A stretch of 64,000 nt of DNA from Myrica gale (taxonomy: Eukaryota; Streptophyta; Magnoliopsida; Fagales; Myricaceae), in contig OZ005610.1 in NCBI GenBank assembly GCA_963930655.1, forward strand, positions 5,151,001 to 5,215,000, in the 5' to 3' direction. Shown piece by piece: positions 11,685-22,344 of the stretch. The position numbers and the translations under genes were made by a program. Position 1 is the stretch's first letter. Each line of letters opens with the position of its first letter. The notes under the pieces were generated by a model. The model was not told where the DNA came from. It did no database searches and was given only the letters and a program-made list of their open reading frames with translations.

Positions 11685-11980
11685 TGTTCGGAGTAAAAAT
11701 GTAAGATTTTAGAGAAATTGTGAATATTTATGTTGAATAGTATTTTATTGGTGTTTGAGTAAAGTGAAGAGAGAAATGATTTGATGTAATTGTTTAATAA
11801 AAAATATTGGAGTTATGTGAAAAAATATGGATAGAGAAAATTTATGTTAGAATTAAAAAATAAAAAAGTTGTTAAAGATTGCGTAAAATATATTGATGTT
11901 TGTGTTTGAATTCTGAATATTTTCTGTGGTAGTTTTGTGAATGTATTTGAATTATAAAAAATAAAATTTTTTAACCAAAC
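11685..11980. repeat. AT-rich MITE-like repeat, copy B, just upstream of the S29 gene
   Basis: This is a second copy of the 10797-11095 repeat, starting ATGTTCGGAGTAAAAATG. It ends about 110 bp before the S29 start codon, so it forms part of that gene's upstream region. No coding capacity. Confidence 0.55.
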
Positions 11981-12016
11981 TGACCATAGTCCGTTTATAA
12001 GCGCATCCAAAGAGGA

Positions 12017-12025
12017 TTAGGGTTT
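12017..12025 (+). promoter_or_regulatory. Telo-box (TTAGGGTTT) upstream of ribosomal protein gene
   Basis: TTAGGGTTT lies 64 bp upstream of the S29 start codon. Telo-boxes close to the transcription start are a well-known feature of plant ribosomal protein promoters, giving expression in dividing cells. The match and its position are seen; function is inferred. A second AAACCCTAG-type motif is in intron 1 near 12297. Confidence 0.65.
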
Positions 12026-12067
12026 TCAGATCTTTCATTCTATATCACATCGCGAGCGGCGCACTGA

Positions 12068-13120
<1,053 letters not shown>

Positions 13121-14059
13121 AGGCTGGCTACGTTCATAAAGTTTTAATCTGAAGAATATGGTCTCTGCTCGGCTTCTCCCTCCCGCGTTCTCAGTTTTTC
13201 TCTTTTTGTTTGCTTTTTCGAGTTTCGCGTTCTCAGATATTTGATTTTGTTAATCGCCAATTTTACTTAATGCTGAATTCTGTTGGGCACCAAATATCTC
13301 TACTCTGCAATATAGTTTTATAGAAATCTACGATTATGCTTGTAACGACAGTAGCCCTTCGCATCTGCAACAAAGCTGTTTCTGTCCTGCAAAATGGTGC
13401 AACAAGTTGCTTAGGATAGCCAGGTGTGCACTGTAATCGGAGGGCTTCTACCTCCAGTACCATACCCCCGTGATGGGTGGTGTGCGGGCGATCAGCTTGG
13501 CAAAAGGCAGCTCTTGCTGAGCTTTTTTAATCACAAACAAACATGAGAATTGAGACAGATTTTTAATCCAAACACGACTCTCGCATGGCAGCTTCGCCTC
13601 AATATATGATGCGTTGATCCGATACTCCATACACTGCTGCCTTTTCATAGGGTCAAACAATTAAAGCCGTAAGTGGCGAGGATGGTGCCCATCGTGCATG
13701 CTTAAAGCTAGCTGCGTCTCTATAGCGGTTCGCTGTATGATCTTGACTTGCATGCTCATGTATGATGTATAGCCTCTAGTTTTGACTGAGATACTTCGGC
13801 GGAAGGTTAGAAGAATGGCAATTCTGATAATTCTCTACCAGGCAAATGAGGCAATGGGAAGACATATAATTGAAAATTCGGCATCTTGTGTCCCTTTTGA
13901 GGAGAGGATGCAAGAGTGGTTCTCTAAATATTCACGAGGGGCCAATTTTGTTTTGTTTTCCGTTTAATCTACTACGTTCTTTTTTTTTGTGGGTAAACAG
14001 AGTACAAAACTTATTCAGTAATCAAATATGATCTAATAAGATCAAAAGGTAAAGTTGGT
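13121..14059. other. S29 3' region and spacer
   Basis: The first 100-150 bp after 13120 are probably 3' UTR. The stretch 13263-13660 holds two overlapping minus-strand open frames without identified domains. I see no supported gene here. Confidence 0.45.
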
Positions 14060-14132
14060 TGGAGGTGCGGGGAATCGAACCCCGTGCCTCTCGCATGCGA
14101 AGCGAGCGCTCTACCATATGAGCTACACCCCC
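14060..14132 (-). tRNA. tRNA-Ala(CGC)
   Basis: The minus strand folds as a complete 73-nt tRNA. The acceptor arm is GGGGGTG paired with CACCTCC, with the G3:U70 pair that identifies alanine tRNAs. The D arm reads TAGCTCATATGGTAGAGCG, the anticodon stem is CTCGC/GCGAG around loop TTCGCAT (anticodon CGC, reading GCG), and the T arm is CGGGG-TTCGATT-CCCCG. The discriminator base is A. Boxes A and B are canonical, no intron is present, and CCA is not encoded, as usual for nuclear tRNA genes. Confidence 0.96.
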
Positions 14133-14849
14133 GTGTCCTTGTTTGTGTGGTGGAAAGATACTATTTAAACTAAATAATGGTGTCGGTTTCACAGCTTGAG
14201 AATTCGGAGTATTTTAAACTAATTGCTGGCGGGCGAGGCTCTCTACAATACCTGGGGTATTACACGGGAATCCTGACCCTAGGTTCAAAAATTGAAGGTG
14301 AAGATAACGCGACATCAGCAATCCAGCCATGAAACTTAAAGTAGTTTTTGAAAACACCTAAAAAAAAACGACGTTTGAGTTAAACTATTGAGTGACCGAA
14401 TTGAATGTTTTACGGTGAAAATTTTAGGTACTTGAAGATATTTAATAAGTATTATAATAATAAAAAATAATGTGATAAATTTTTTATTATTAAACATAAA
14501 TTTTTGGATCCAAATTATTAGGTCTCAAACATACCCTCACTTTTTGTCCTCTTTCTCTCTCCTCCCTCTCGTCTGAATCGAGCTTCCTGCCCATTTTCAC
14601 AACCGCTCGTCCCAAAGTGCTCTTGTAATCTTTTGAAAGAGTTTTTTTGTTAGTCTATTAGATCTAGGTGTTGTTCGGTTATGTTGTATTTTGAAGATTT
14701 TTTTGTGTTTTTTGAGAATTTTTATGTGAGGTTAACTTTATTGGTATGCGTATTGTAGTTATTTTTATGTAGTGTTAAAAATGATGTTTGGTTGTAGAAT
14801 ATTTTGTATTCTGAAAATTCAAAAAAATCCTGAGAATTTTGTTTGGCCG

Positions 14850-16199
14850 AACAGCCCCAAAGGCGGATCCAGGGTGTGCGGCCCTGGGCGGCCGCCCCCC
14901 ATTGGATCGGCCAAAATTAATTTTTACTTGTAAAAAATTTTTATTTTTTTATTTTTTATTATAAGTTGGTATGGGCCTAAGGGGCCCGATCCTTATAGGC
15001 CCAGGCCAACCTTGGTTTTAAGCTTGCATGACTTGGTTTTAAGTGTGTATTGATTGATTCTACTTTCAGTAGTCTCGGCCGGTTAAAGGTGCTAGAGAAA
15101 TCGTCAGATAGTTTTTACTTGGCAAATGTGGACCTCCTTCTACGTGGACCTGGACCACCTGATGCTAGAGAAATCAAGTCTTTTGAGTTTTGTTTTTCCT
15201 GTAAATGAGTATACGTGTATCTTAGTTATACATGCTGCCTCTTTATTACTTCTTTCTTTTAGTTTTTAAAGTATATTTTATTTGGAGTGGAAGATTTGAA
15301 AATTTGATATTTGCATCTTAACTGGACATTGTGAGACAACTAGTGCTTTGATCAAACCTAATTAATGTCTTTGCAGTTGAATACTAACGATGGTAAATCC
15401 CCTGGTAGCCTATACAACACTGCCAATTTATTGAACAATTTGGGCAATTTATAGTTAACAACAAATTTTTCATACTATTATAGAAATTATAATGCAATAC
15501 TTCTCAGTTATTTTTGTCCATACTATTTTTGTAGTACTTGATACTGAAAATTCTAGTGTATATCCCCCTTGACTCTCAGCTCTCTCTTAATCTCATTATT
15601 TAGATTTTTGACGGTTTCAATTTTTGCAGGATACTCAAGATTTTACACTTGAAAATTGCTGGACCTTCAACCCCTAGTATGTCCCTCTATCCAAGATTCT
15701 CTCTCTACAATTAAGTAGAAAAATTCATTTATTTAGTATGCTAAAAATGCTTTAGGGTTTGAAATTTTATGAGTTATGAAATTGTTGGAGGATGAGATTG
15801 AATTTGTTTGGATATCTTAGGGCTATAGAGGTTTCTACCTATAAATTTCTAATTTTTTTAATTTTTTTCGAAAATAAATAGAAATCCACTCATATTTTTG
15901 GTTCCCGATTTGTTTAGGATTTTTCATGCCCTTGAATTCCGGTGGAGTTCCTGCTGCTCAAACTAACATTTTCTTATATATATATATAAGATGCAAATTA
16001 GTAGGATCTAATTGCCACTTTCAGTCTTAGCAAATAGTATGTACGTGTATTTTAAAAATTTTGATGCTTTTAATCCTTAATTTTCGATATTTTAACTTTA
16101 AGACACTTTTTACATTACGTTGGAATTTTTTTTTTGTCATTTCGCCTTATGTATCCGACTCCCTCCAAATTGGATCCTGGATCCGCCACTGAACAACCC
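14850..16199. mobile_element. hAT-like non-autonomous element with CAGTGGCGGATCCAGG-type ends (about 1.33 kb)
   Basis: The body spans 14858-16191. The left end is CAAAGGCGGATCCAGG and the right end read inward is CAGTGGCGGATCCAGG (14/16 identical). The flanking 8-mers are AACAGCCC (14850-14857) and AACAACCC (16192-16199), 7/8 identical, consistent with an aged hAT target duplication. The inside is AT-rich and has no transposase frame. The related element at 43492-45079 has the same end type. Confidence 0.7.
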
Positions 16200-16773
16200 C
16201 TAGTTTTTCGTGTGTTTCACTCTTTTTTTTTGCAACGGGTTACTTCAACACTTTTTGAATATTTTTTTTCTGATACTTTTTGTTGTAAGCGATGTATGAC
16301 GGAATTAATGAAAGCCCACTTCGTCGTTTTCTTTCTTGTGTCTTTCTTTTCCGTTTTTTATAAGTTCTTTCTTCTGTTATGTATTTTTTTTTCCGGGCTT
16401 TCTTCTTCTGTAGTTCATGCTCTTCTTCTCTCGACTGTTTTTGTTTTTTTCCTTTTTGTCTTATCGTCTTCCCTTCGTCTTTTCTGTCTTCCCTTAGTCT
16501 GTTCTTTCTCTTCTTTTTGCTACCCTAATTGGTTATGGAGAAAGTGACGAAAAGTCAAAGAATAGGAGACTAAGGCATATTGCTTGCATTCAACTCTGTC
16601 GAGGAACTTATACGTCTTTGAAGGACTGTGAAAGCGGTGAAGGAATTCATCACAACCCATCCAAACGTGAGACGTTAGAAATTGAATGAAGAAAAATCAC
16701 AGTATGGGCTCCTGGCAAGAGGCAGGAAAGAGACGACAGAGAATAGAAGAACAAACGTGGTCAACCTGGAGAA

Positions 16774-17023
16774 GGGTTACCTCCGAGAGAATTACCTAAC
16801 ATGTCCTAACACACAGTTGGATGGATGACAACAAATTAATGAATCCATCCAATCGTCTGTATTAAATGTTAAAAAAATACAAAATTAAAAGAAAATTTTT
16901 CTTAATTATATCATTAATGTGCTGTCATTAATATAGACTATTAGATGGATTTATTAATGTGTTGTCATTTATCTAATGAACTATTAGGACACATTAGATA
17001 ATTTCTTATTTGGAGGGAATCCT
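16774..17023. mobile_element. Foldback MITE, copy 1
   Basis: About 250 bp with imperfect inverted arms of roughly 95 bp. The left arm runs GGGTTACCTCC ... GGATGGATGACAACAAATTA and the right arm is the matching reverse complement ending GGAGGGAATCC. A relative is at about 20701-20907. Boundaries are approximate. Confidence 0.6.
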
Positions 17024-17654
17024 TGTCCGAACCTACCGTGAGTGTGCGTTTGAATTATTAAGACAAAACTTCTAAACTTTAGAGAATCAATGAGCTGGCA
17101 GAGTTATATCCGTTTATTACAAATAACAATCAAGATTGAACGAATTGCTCCCTGTGGGAAGTGCAGAGGAGCCTCGTCCCGGCTTCCTGGCACCCCAAAG
17201 ACGTGCCCAACGGCTTGTATTCCACCGCGACTGCGCAATTAAAGTTGCTACATTCCCCACTGTTTCTGCAGCACTATGCAGAGACAATAACTACCCTGAG
17301 CATCTGTTCACGGCAATAAAAGATAATGACAACCCACGTGGTCTCCTTTATTTCTCACTTGCCTCTCTCATTGAAAGCAATCATATATTACTACATAATC
17401 TACAATATTGTAAAGGTATGGGCTTTTAGTCCATAGGCGGTTGAGTCGTCTTCCTTTTCTCCACGGAGTTTCTGGTAGACTTTGGACTTTGGACTTCTCT
17501 CAATCTTCGGTGACGAAGTACGATACCTCCTGTCTATTTCCTGGAATGGGCTGAGTTGCTTGTCCTTCGGAGCTTAGGAGCACGTACAATCACATTCTTC
17601 TTCCGTCTCATTTGGGAGCTTCTGGTTTTGTGGGATCACTGATATTTGGACACT

Positions 17655-20302
17655 ATGAAGGTTGTTGTGTTAAGGGTCATGTTCTTGGTGGCTGGGATAG
17701 CTTTCTTGTTCCTCAGCATCTCGTGCAGCATAACTGGTACATACTTTCCCTTGTGTTAACCTAGTTTCTTGCGGATTTTATGTCTTTGTTTGTTGAAAGG
17801 GAATGTTATTTGGAATACGCGGATTCAGCGGGAAACTTTGATGTCCTCTTTGTTGGGGTTGTCCCACATCGGTTCAGTTTATAAGGATGCGTTTGCCAAC
17901 CTAACAATCTCCAACATTTTATCTCTCTCCTAATAAAATACTCCAATATAATCTCTCTCTCCCATAAAAAAATATAAAAAATTACAAAAATTATAAAAAA
18001 TTACCTCTCTCTTCACCTTTTCACTAAACCCAATACCAACACATATTCTCATACCAAAAATATTACAACACAAACACAACCTAAGTGTGAGGGAAAACCT
18101 CACCTCTTGAGCTAGCTTTTGGGGTTGAGAAGGCCCAAGACCACCTAACACTGGTATCAGAGCCCAGGTTTACCAACAAGTCTCAGACCCAACAGTCCAT
18201 GGGAGAAACGGGTTGTCTGCATCCAACCCAAGGCCCGATGTGTGAGGGAGAGATTGTTGGGGTTGTCCCACATCGGTTGTGGAAGGGGTTGGTGGTCAGT
18301 TTATAAGTGTGAGGAAAAACCTCACCTCTTGAGCTAGCTTTTGGGGTTGAGAAGGCCCAAGACCACCTAACACTATGATTTGGTTGATCGTATCGCTTGC
18401 TCTTCGTTGCTGTTGTTTATTTTGTTTCCTTGCCACTATTTAATGCAATGCAGTTGGTTCCTTGTAAATCATTTCCTCATTTGAGGTGTAATATCATAAG
18501 AAAAAAAATTTAAGGCATTGCCAATTGTAGTTTCCATGACTTGATTTGGAATTGCAGTACTTATCATTGATTACCGCTTGACAAATCCCTTTCATAGTTG
18601 ATTAAAAGTACCCCAGACCCAGATGTGTTCGTCTTCTCTCTATCTTACAGGCTAGCGATTGGTGCATCTCACTCCATCTTTCGAGACTTCTGTGTCATCT
18701 ACCATGGTTACATGTCCAATTCTGCATGTGGAGAATCTATTTAGTCTTTTGCCTTTTGAACTCGTTGAAGGATTTTCATTATTCATACTAGCCAGTTAAT
18801 GACGGATATGGAGGATATTCACATTCGTTTCTTTCATAGATCGTTGGTGGGGAGGTGTGATATCATTTGATTCCATCTTCGGCCATTGATTATATTTCAT
18901 CTAGGACCTTGATAACCTGTTGGCCTTACCCTAAATTGGAGAACCGTACGGTTAACCAGTATTAGAATGGATGCAATCATCATTGTATCCGTCGGCCATT
19001 TGTGTCTTTAACAGATTAATTACAATCTTGGGGTGTGCATTTATTTGATATGTGTTGGTTTTGGCTCCACATTCCAGATCATACATCCATTTTGGTGCAT
19101 GATGACATAAACATGCCAACGAGCTATAGAATATGGGAGCGGGATTCAGTCCCGACAGTACGGGTCCGGATACGGGGAAAGGATTGCCTCCAAAGGCAAT
19201 CCCATCCAAAGACCCAAAGGGAGGGTCGGGATTGCCTTTGGAGGCAATCCAATGGTCGGGATTGCCTGACCAAGGGAGAGGTGTGGGTCCCGGGCGAGAC
19301 CCACACCTGCCCGAACAGTGATTGGTTGGGCTATCTTAACCATTGGATTGCCTCCCAAGGCCATCCCGACCCTCTCTTTGGGTTTTTGGATGTGATTGCC
19401 TTTGGAGGCAATCCTTTCCCTTGGATATGTCCGGACCCAAGATCGGGATTGAATCCCGAGAGAATGGACGGCTCCCGTCCATTCTCGGTCGGGGTACCGG
19501 TCGGACCCCTACAATACCGGTGCGACCGGTACGTACCGACGAGAATGGACGGGAGCCGTACTGTCAGGACTGAATCCGAGTCCATATGGGCTTATGGTTT
19601 TTGTTAAGGGCGAACTGGATTGGCAGGCTGAGAGGTGCTCTCTCCTCTTTCTCTTTTTCTCTCTGTGTGTGTGGAGAAAAGGTCAAATTCTTATTGTTGA
19701 AAGCTTATAAAATGAAGCAGTGCATCTGATGCGCGTCGTCGAATCATGTACCTGTTTTCCTCTTCTACTGTTTAACACAAATATTGCATAAGTCAAAACT
19801 TCTTCAGCCACCAACATAATCCTTTGATTTTATTCCAGCTTCGGTCTTCACCCACCATGGTGATGGTATGACAAGGACCACAACAAACAGGAGACTGAAG
19901 GTACATTAATTCACTCTTTAACTCATGGGCTTTGGGGCTCAGAAATCCTTTCGGCCTATCCCAGCAACTTGTCTCAGCTGCTTAAGCTGTCAAAAAAAGC
20001 CACCACTCTGGAACAATTTCCTTACACTTATTAACATTTGCCACATATTGTATTTTTTGTGTTTTGCATTGAATATTGGGGTCTGTTACTCTTCAATAAT
20101 GCAGGAAAATGGATATGCTCCGGGGGCTGACAAGAAGAGTCAAGTAGGCAATGTAAATCTGGATGATTACCGGGCCATCGATCCAGTTCCAAGTTCAAAA
20201 GCTTCCATAAGACCCGGACCTATCCAGCACGGGACTCCTCTCATGCCATATATTCCAAAACCTTCTCCTCCCAATCACCCCGAAGATGGAGGTTCTACTT
20301 AG
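17655..20302 (+). CDS. Small secreted peptide-hormone-like precursor, 113 aa, three exons
   Basis: Exons are 17655-17736, 19839-19900 and 20105-20302 (stop TAG), with consistent phases. Residues 1-27 (MKVVVLRVMFLVAGIAFLFL...) form a classic signal peptide. A middle variable segment carries NRRLK (44-48), similar to RRLx sites cut by plant site-1 protease, and KK at 58-59. Then come LDDYRAIDPVPSSKAS (67-82) and IRPGPIQHGTPLMPYIPKP (83-101), a Pro/Gly-rich core that looks conserved. Acidic residues directly before Tyr70 fit the tyrosine-sulfation rule of plant peptide hormones (PSK, PSY, RGF, CIF precursors have DY). The core does not match any named hormone family I can recall, so I leave it unnamed. 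Intron 1 (2.1 kb) contains a TRIM retroelement and a foldback element. Structure is well supported; function is inferred. Confidence 0.8.
17851..18372 (+). mobile_element. TRIM (miniature LTR retrotransposon) inside intron 1 of the peptide gene
   Basis: Direct LTRs start TGTTGGGGTTGTCCCACATC and end CCACCTAACA: LTR1 17851-18150 (interrupted by a MITE) and LTR2 18255-18372 (118 bp). After LTR1, TGGTATCAGAGC at 18152-18163 is the primer-binding site for initiator Met tRNA, and a purine tract GTGTGAGGGAGAG precedes LTR2. The internal region is only about 104 bp and has no coding capacity, as expected of TRIMs. LTR1 lacks 18 bp (TGTGGAAGGGGTTGGTGG) present in LTR2. I found no matching target duplication. 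Confidence 0.87.
17885..18081. mobile_element. Tourist-like MITE, copy 2, nested in TRIM LTR1
   Basis: The element begins GGATGCGTTTG and ends CAAACACAACC with TAA on both sides (17882-17884, 18082-18084). The uninterrupted LTR2 shows the empty site (TTTATAAGTGTGAGG), which proves the insertion and its TAA duplication. Confidence 0.9.
19131..19590. mobile_element. Large foldback element in intron 1 of the peptide gene
   Basis: The body is 19138-19583 (446 bp). Outer ends: GATTCAGTCCCGACAGTACGG on the left and its near-perfect reverse complement at about 19555-19577. Nested inside, 19140-19275 pairs with about 19325-19459 over about 130 bp (shared GGAAAGGATTGCCTCCAAAG, GAGAGGGTCGGGAT-type blocks). 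A third hairpin, GAGAATGGACGG/CCGTCCATTCTC, lies at about 19461-19487. ATATGGG occurs on both sides (19131-19137, 19584-19590) as a probable target duplication. The long open frames here on both strands are a side effect of the inverted repeats. Probably a Mutator-type foldback, by inference. Confidence 0.75.
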
Positions 20303-20700
20303 CCTACTCAATAGCCTCTCTAGCTTGTAAATTGTATTATGATTATGCGTCCAACTTTTATCTTTGTGGTGTACTAGTTTCATCGTGATTATTAATGTGG
20401 ATGTCTTTTCTCATCGTTTTCGGCAGATTATTGTGCGCGATAATCCCATCTTTTGAAATTAATTTCTTATCAAATCTGCTTTTGCCAAAGACAGGCTTGA
20501 GTGATCCCGTGATTGAAACTTTTATTCTTGTAACTTCCAAGACGGTGCGTGACCCAAATCGAAACTAGGCAGAGAGAGAAAGAAAGTTCATTAATATCAC
20601 TCAACAATAGCACCAACCTCATTGACTTCACCCAGCATATATATATATATATGTGTGTGTGGAAATCTCTTGCGCCTGAAGCTACCCATTTTGGGGACTC

Positions 20701-20907
20701 GGATTTTCTAATGGGTTCTAACAGACTACTGGATGAATGACAACACATTAATGAATCCATACAACGGTCTAAATTAAATTGTCAAAAAAATGCAAAAAAA
20801 AAAACTTTGGATGTGATATAGACCGTTGAATGGATTCATTAATATGTTATCATCTATCCAATGGCCTATTAGGGCTCATTAAGTAATTTTCTTTTATAAG
20901 AGAATCC
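20701..20907. mobile_element. Foldback MITE, copy 2
   Basis: About 207 bp with imperfect inverted arms, related to the element at 16774-17023 (shared GGATGAATGACAACACATTA and AATGAATCCAT-type blocks). It lies about 400 bp after the peptide gene stop codon. Boundaries are approximate. Confidence 0.55.
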
Positions 20908-21113
20908 TTTACCCCATTTTGGTACGTTCTTCCTCCAATATCATCACTCATTCACCCTGTCATTTTCCACCAAATTTTTATAGTTATTCACGTCATTATA
21001 CCCTAGTGCTTTTCTTCTATATACTTCGCTTGCTTTTATTCCCTTCATAAAACTTTTGAGGGACATGAAATAGAAGCTAAAGCAATGGGACCGCCGCATA
21101 ATATATATATATA

Positions 21114-22344
21114 TATCATTTCGGGTTCGGTTAGTATGCTGATAAGTAAAGTGCTGATGGTGCTGATGGACAACCACGATCAATGGACAAGATCTAATGG
21201 TTGCTAACTGACCCACTGACCCGTGCCCCGCGTACTGACCCAGCAAAAAAAAAAAGCTGCGTTACATTCTTCTTCGCTGAAACTCCATCCCTTCAGAGAG
21301 TCCTTTCTTCCAACCGTCTCTCCGTTGCCCCAAAGCCGCCCGTCTAAAGCAATTCCTTCTGTGAGGTTATGATGATGTAGATGTTGTTTGGTCAAAGTTT
21401 TGCTTGCTTCATTTTGTCTGGATAATTTAGCAGTAGCGCATAAATCCATCACACACTGCTTCATTTAGTAGAGCACTTACCAAATAAACAGTTCTAGTTG
21501 CCACTTCCATTACATAGACCAAAAACCCAGATGGAACAAAGCACATGACCACCAGCCATGGCAAGCCCATTGAACTACCCAGCAAAAAATTCATGAAAAT
21601 GGACATTGTAAAAGGTGAAACTACACAAACCAGTTGACAACAGATTCAAACTACCTACCGGCCGAAGTTCTGGTTGGGCCAAGTCGTCAGAATGCAGGAG
21701 TTGTTGGTGGTGGCTTAGTTGCAGGAGATATGTTCCCACAAATACTAAATCCAAAATCTACCACAAAACGTTCATTTATGGTGCGAATGAAATGAGACGA
21801 ATTTACAGTGTTGTCTCGTCTCTTGTTATGTCAATCTCTTCCTAGTTTCAACCATCTTCTGAAGCACCACGAAAATCTTAATGAAGAGCGTTGCTGAAAT
21901 GGGAGCTTAGAAAACGTTGGACGCCATTTATTGCTCAACCCATTGAGATATAAAAGCAGACAACAAATCTGGTGCTTTTTATTGATTGGAAGACAGATGA
22001 AACTGAACAACCCTCCCACGAGTAGATTCACAAAATAAATTTTATTTAATATGTACGTTAAATTCAGCGAAGAAGAAGTGTGGGGCGACGGGGAGACGGC
22101 TAGGAGAAAGGGCTCGCTGGAATGGAGTCTCAACGAAGAAGAAGTGAGGAAGCGCAGAGGGTTTTTTTCGGCTGGGTCAGTTCGCCGGTCAAACTACGCG
22201 GGGTGGGTCACGGGTCAGTGGGTCAAGTTCATTAATTGATGTAACCTCTTAGCAATCATTGGATCTTGTCTATTTGATCGTGGTCGTCCATCAGCACCAT
22301 CATCACCTTTACTTATCAGCGTAGTAACCGAACCCATTCATTTC
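21114..22344. mobile_element. Mutator-like element with long terminal inverted repeats (about 1.2 kb)
   Basis: The body is 21123-22335. The left end starts GGGTTCGGTTAGTATGCTGA and the right end read inward starts GGGTTCGGTTACTACGCTGA. The similarity continues for about 200 bp, including GGTGCTGATGGAC and ACTGACCCACTGACCCGTG. The flanking 9-mers TATCATTTC (21114-21122) and ATTCATTTC (22336-22344) match 7/9, the duplication size of Mutator-like elements. No transposase frame is present, so it is non-autonomous. Confidence 0.75.

Larger units (their letters stand above)
7946..12016. other. Gene-free region between the 90-aa protein gene and S29
   Basis: Besides the SINE and the two MITE-like copies, I see no gene. 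7946 to about 8300 probably contains the 3' UTR of the 6632 gene. 11410-11615 is another AT-rich MITE-like stretch (TTTGTTTGGAGTGG ... AAACACAACAC). Short open frames at 9763-10031 and 10230-10773 have no domain or splice support. Confidence 0.5.
14133..17654. other. Repeat-rich spacer upstream of the secreted-peptide gene
   Basis: It contains the hAT-like element and a foldback MITE listed separately. About 14386-14535 is another AT-rich MITE-like block ending CTCAAACATACCC, and 14640-14850 is an AT-rich stretch with GTTCGG/CCGAAC-type ends. A 137-residue frame at 16134-16547 is T-rich low-complexity sequence starting inside the hAT-like element and is not a gene. The promoter of the peptide gene presumably lies in 17100-17650, which has CT-rich tracts but no TATA box that I can assign with confidence. 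Confidence 0.5.

Noticed and set aside
13263-13660. Possible degenerate histone H3-like fragment on the minus strand (ELPFAKL and a later LV..F..T...RRAT pattern)
   Set aside because: Matches are scattered over two frames and few in number; chance similarity is as likely. A profile search for histone fold would decide.
16134-16547. 137-codon frame
   Set aside because: T-rich, Phe/Ser/Leu-rich translation that starts within the right end of a transposon; low-complexity sequence.
19035-19607. 190-codon plus-strand open frame and overlapping frames on both strands
   Set aside because: They are produced by the GC-rich inverted repeats of the foldback element; there is no recognisable domain, and they lie inside an intron.
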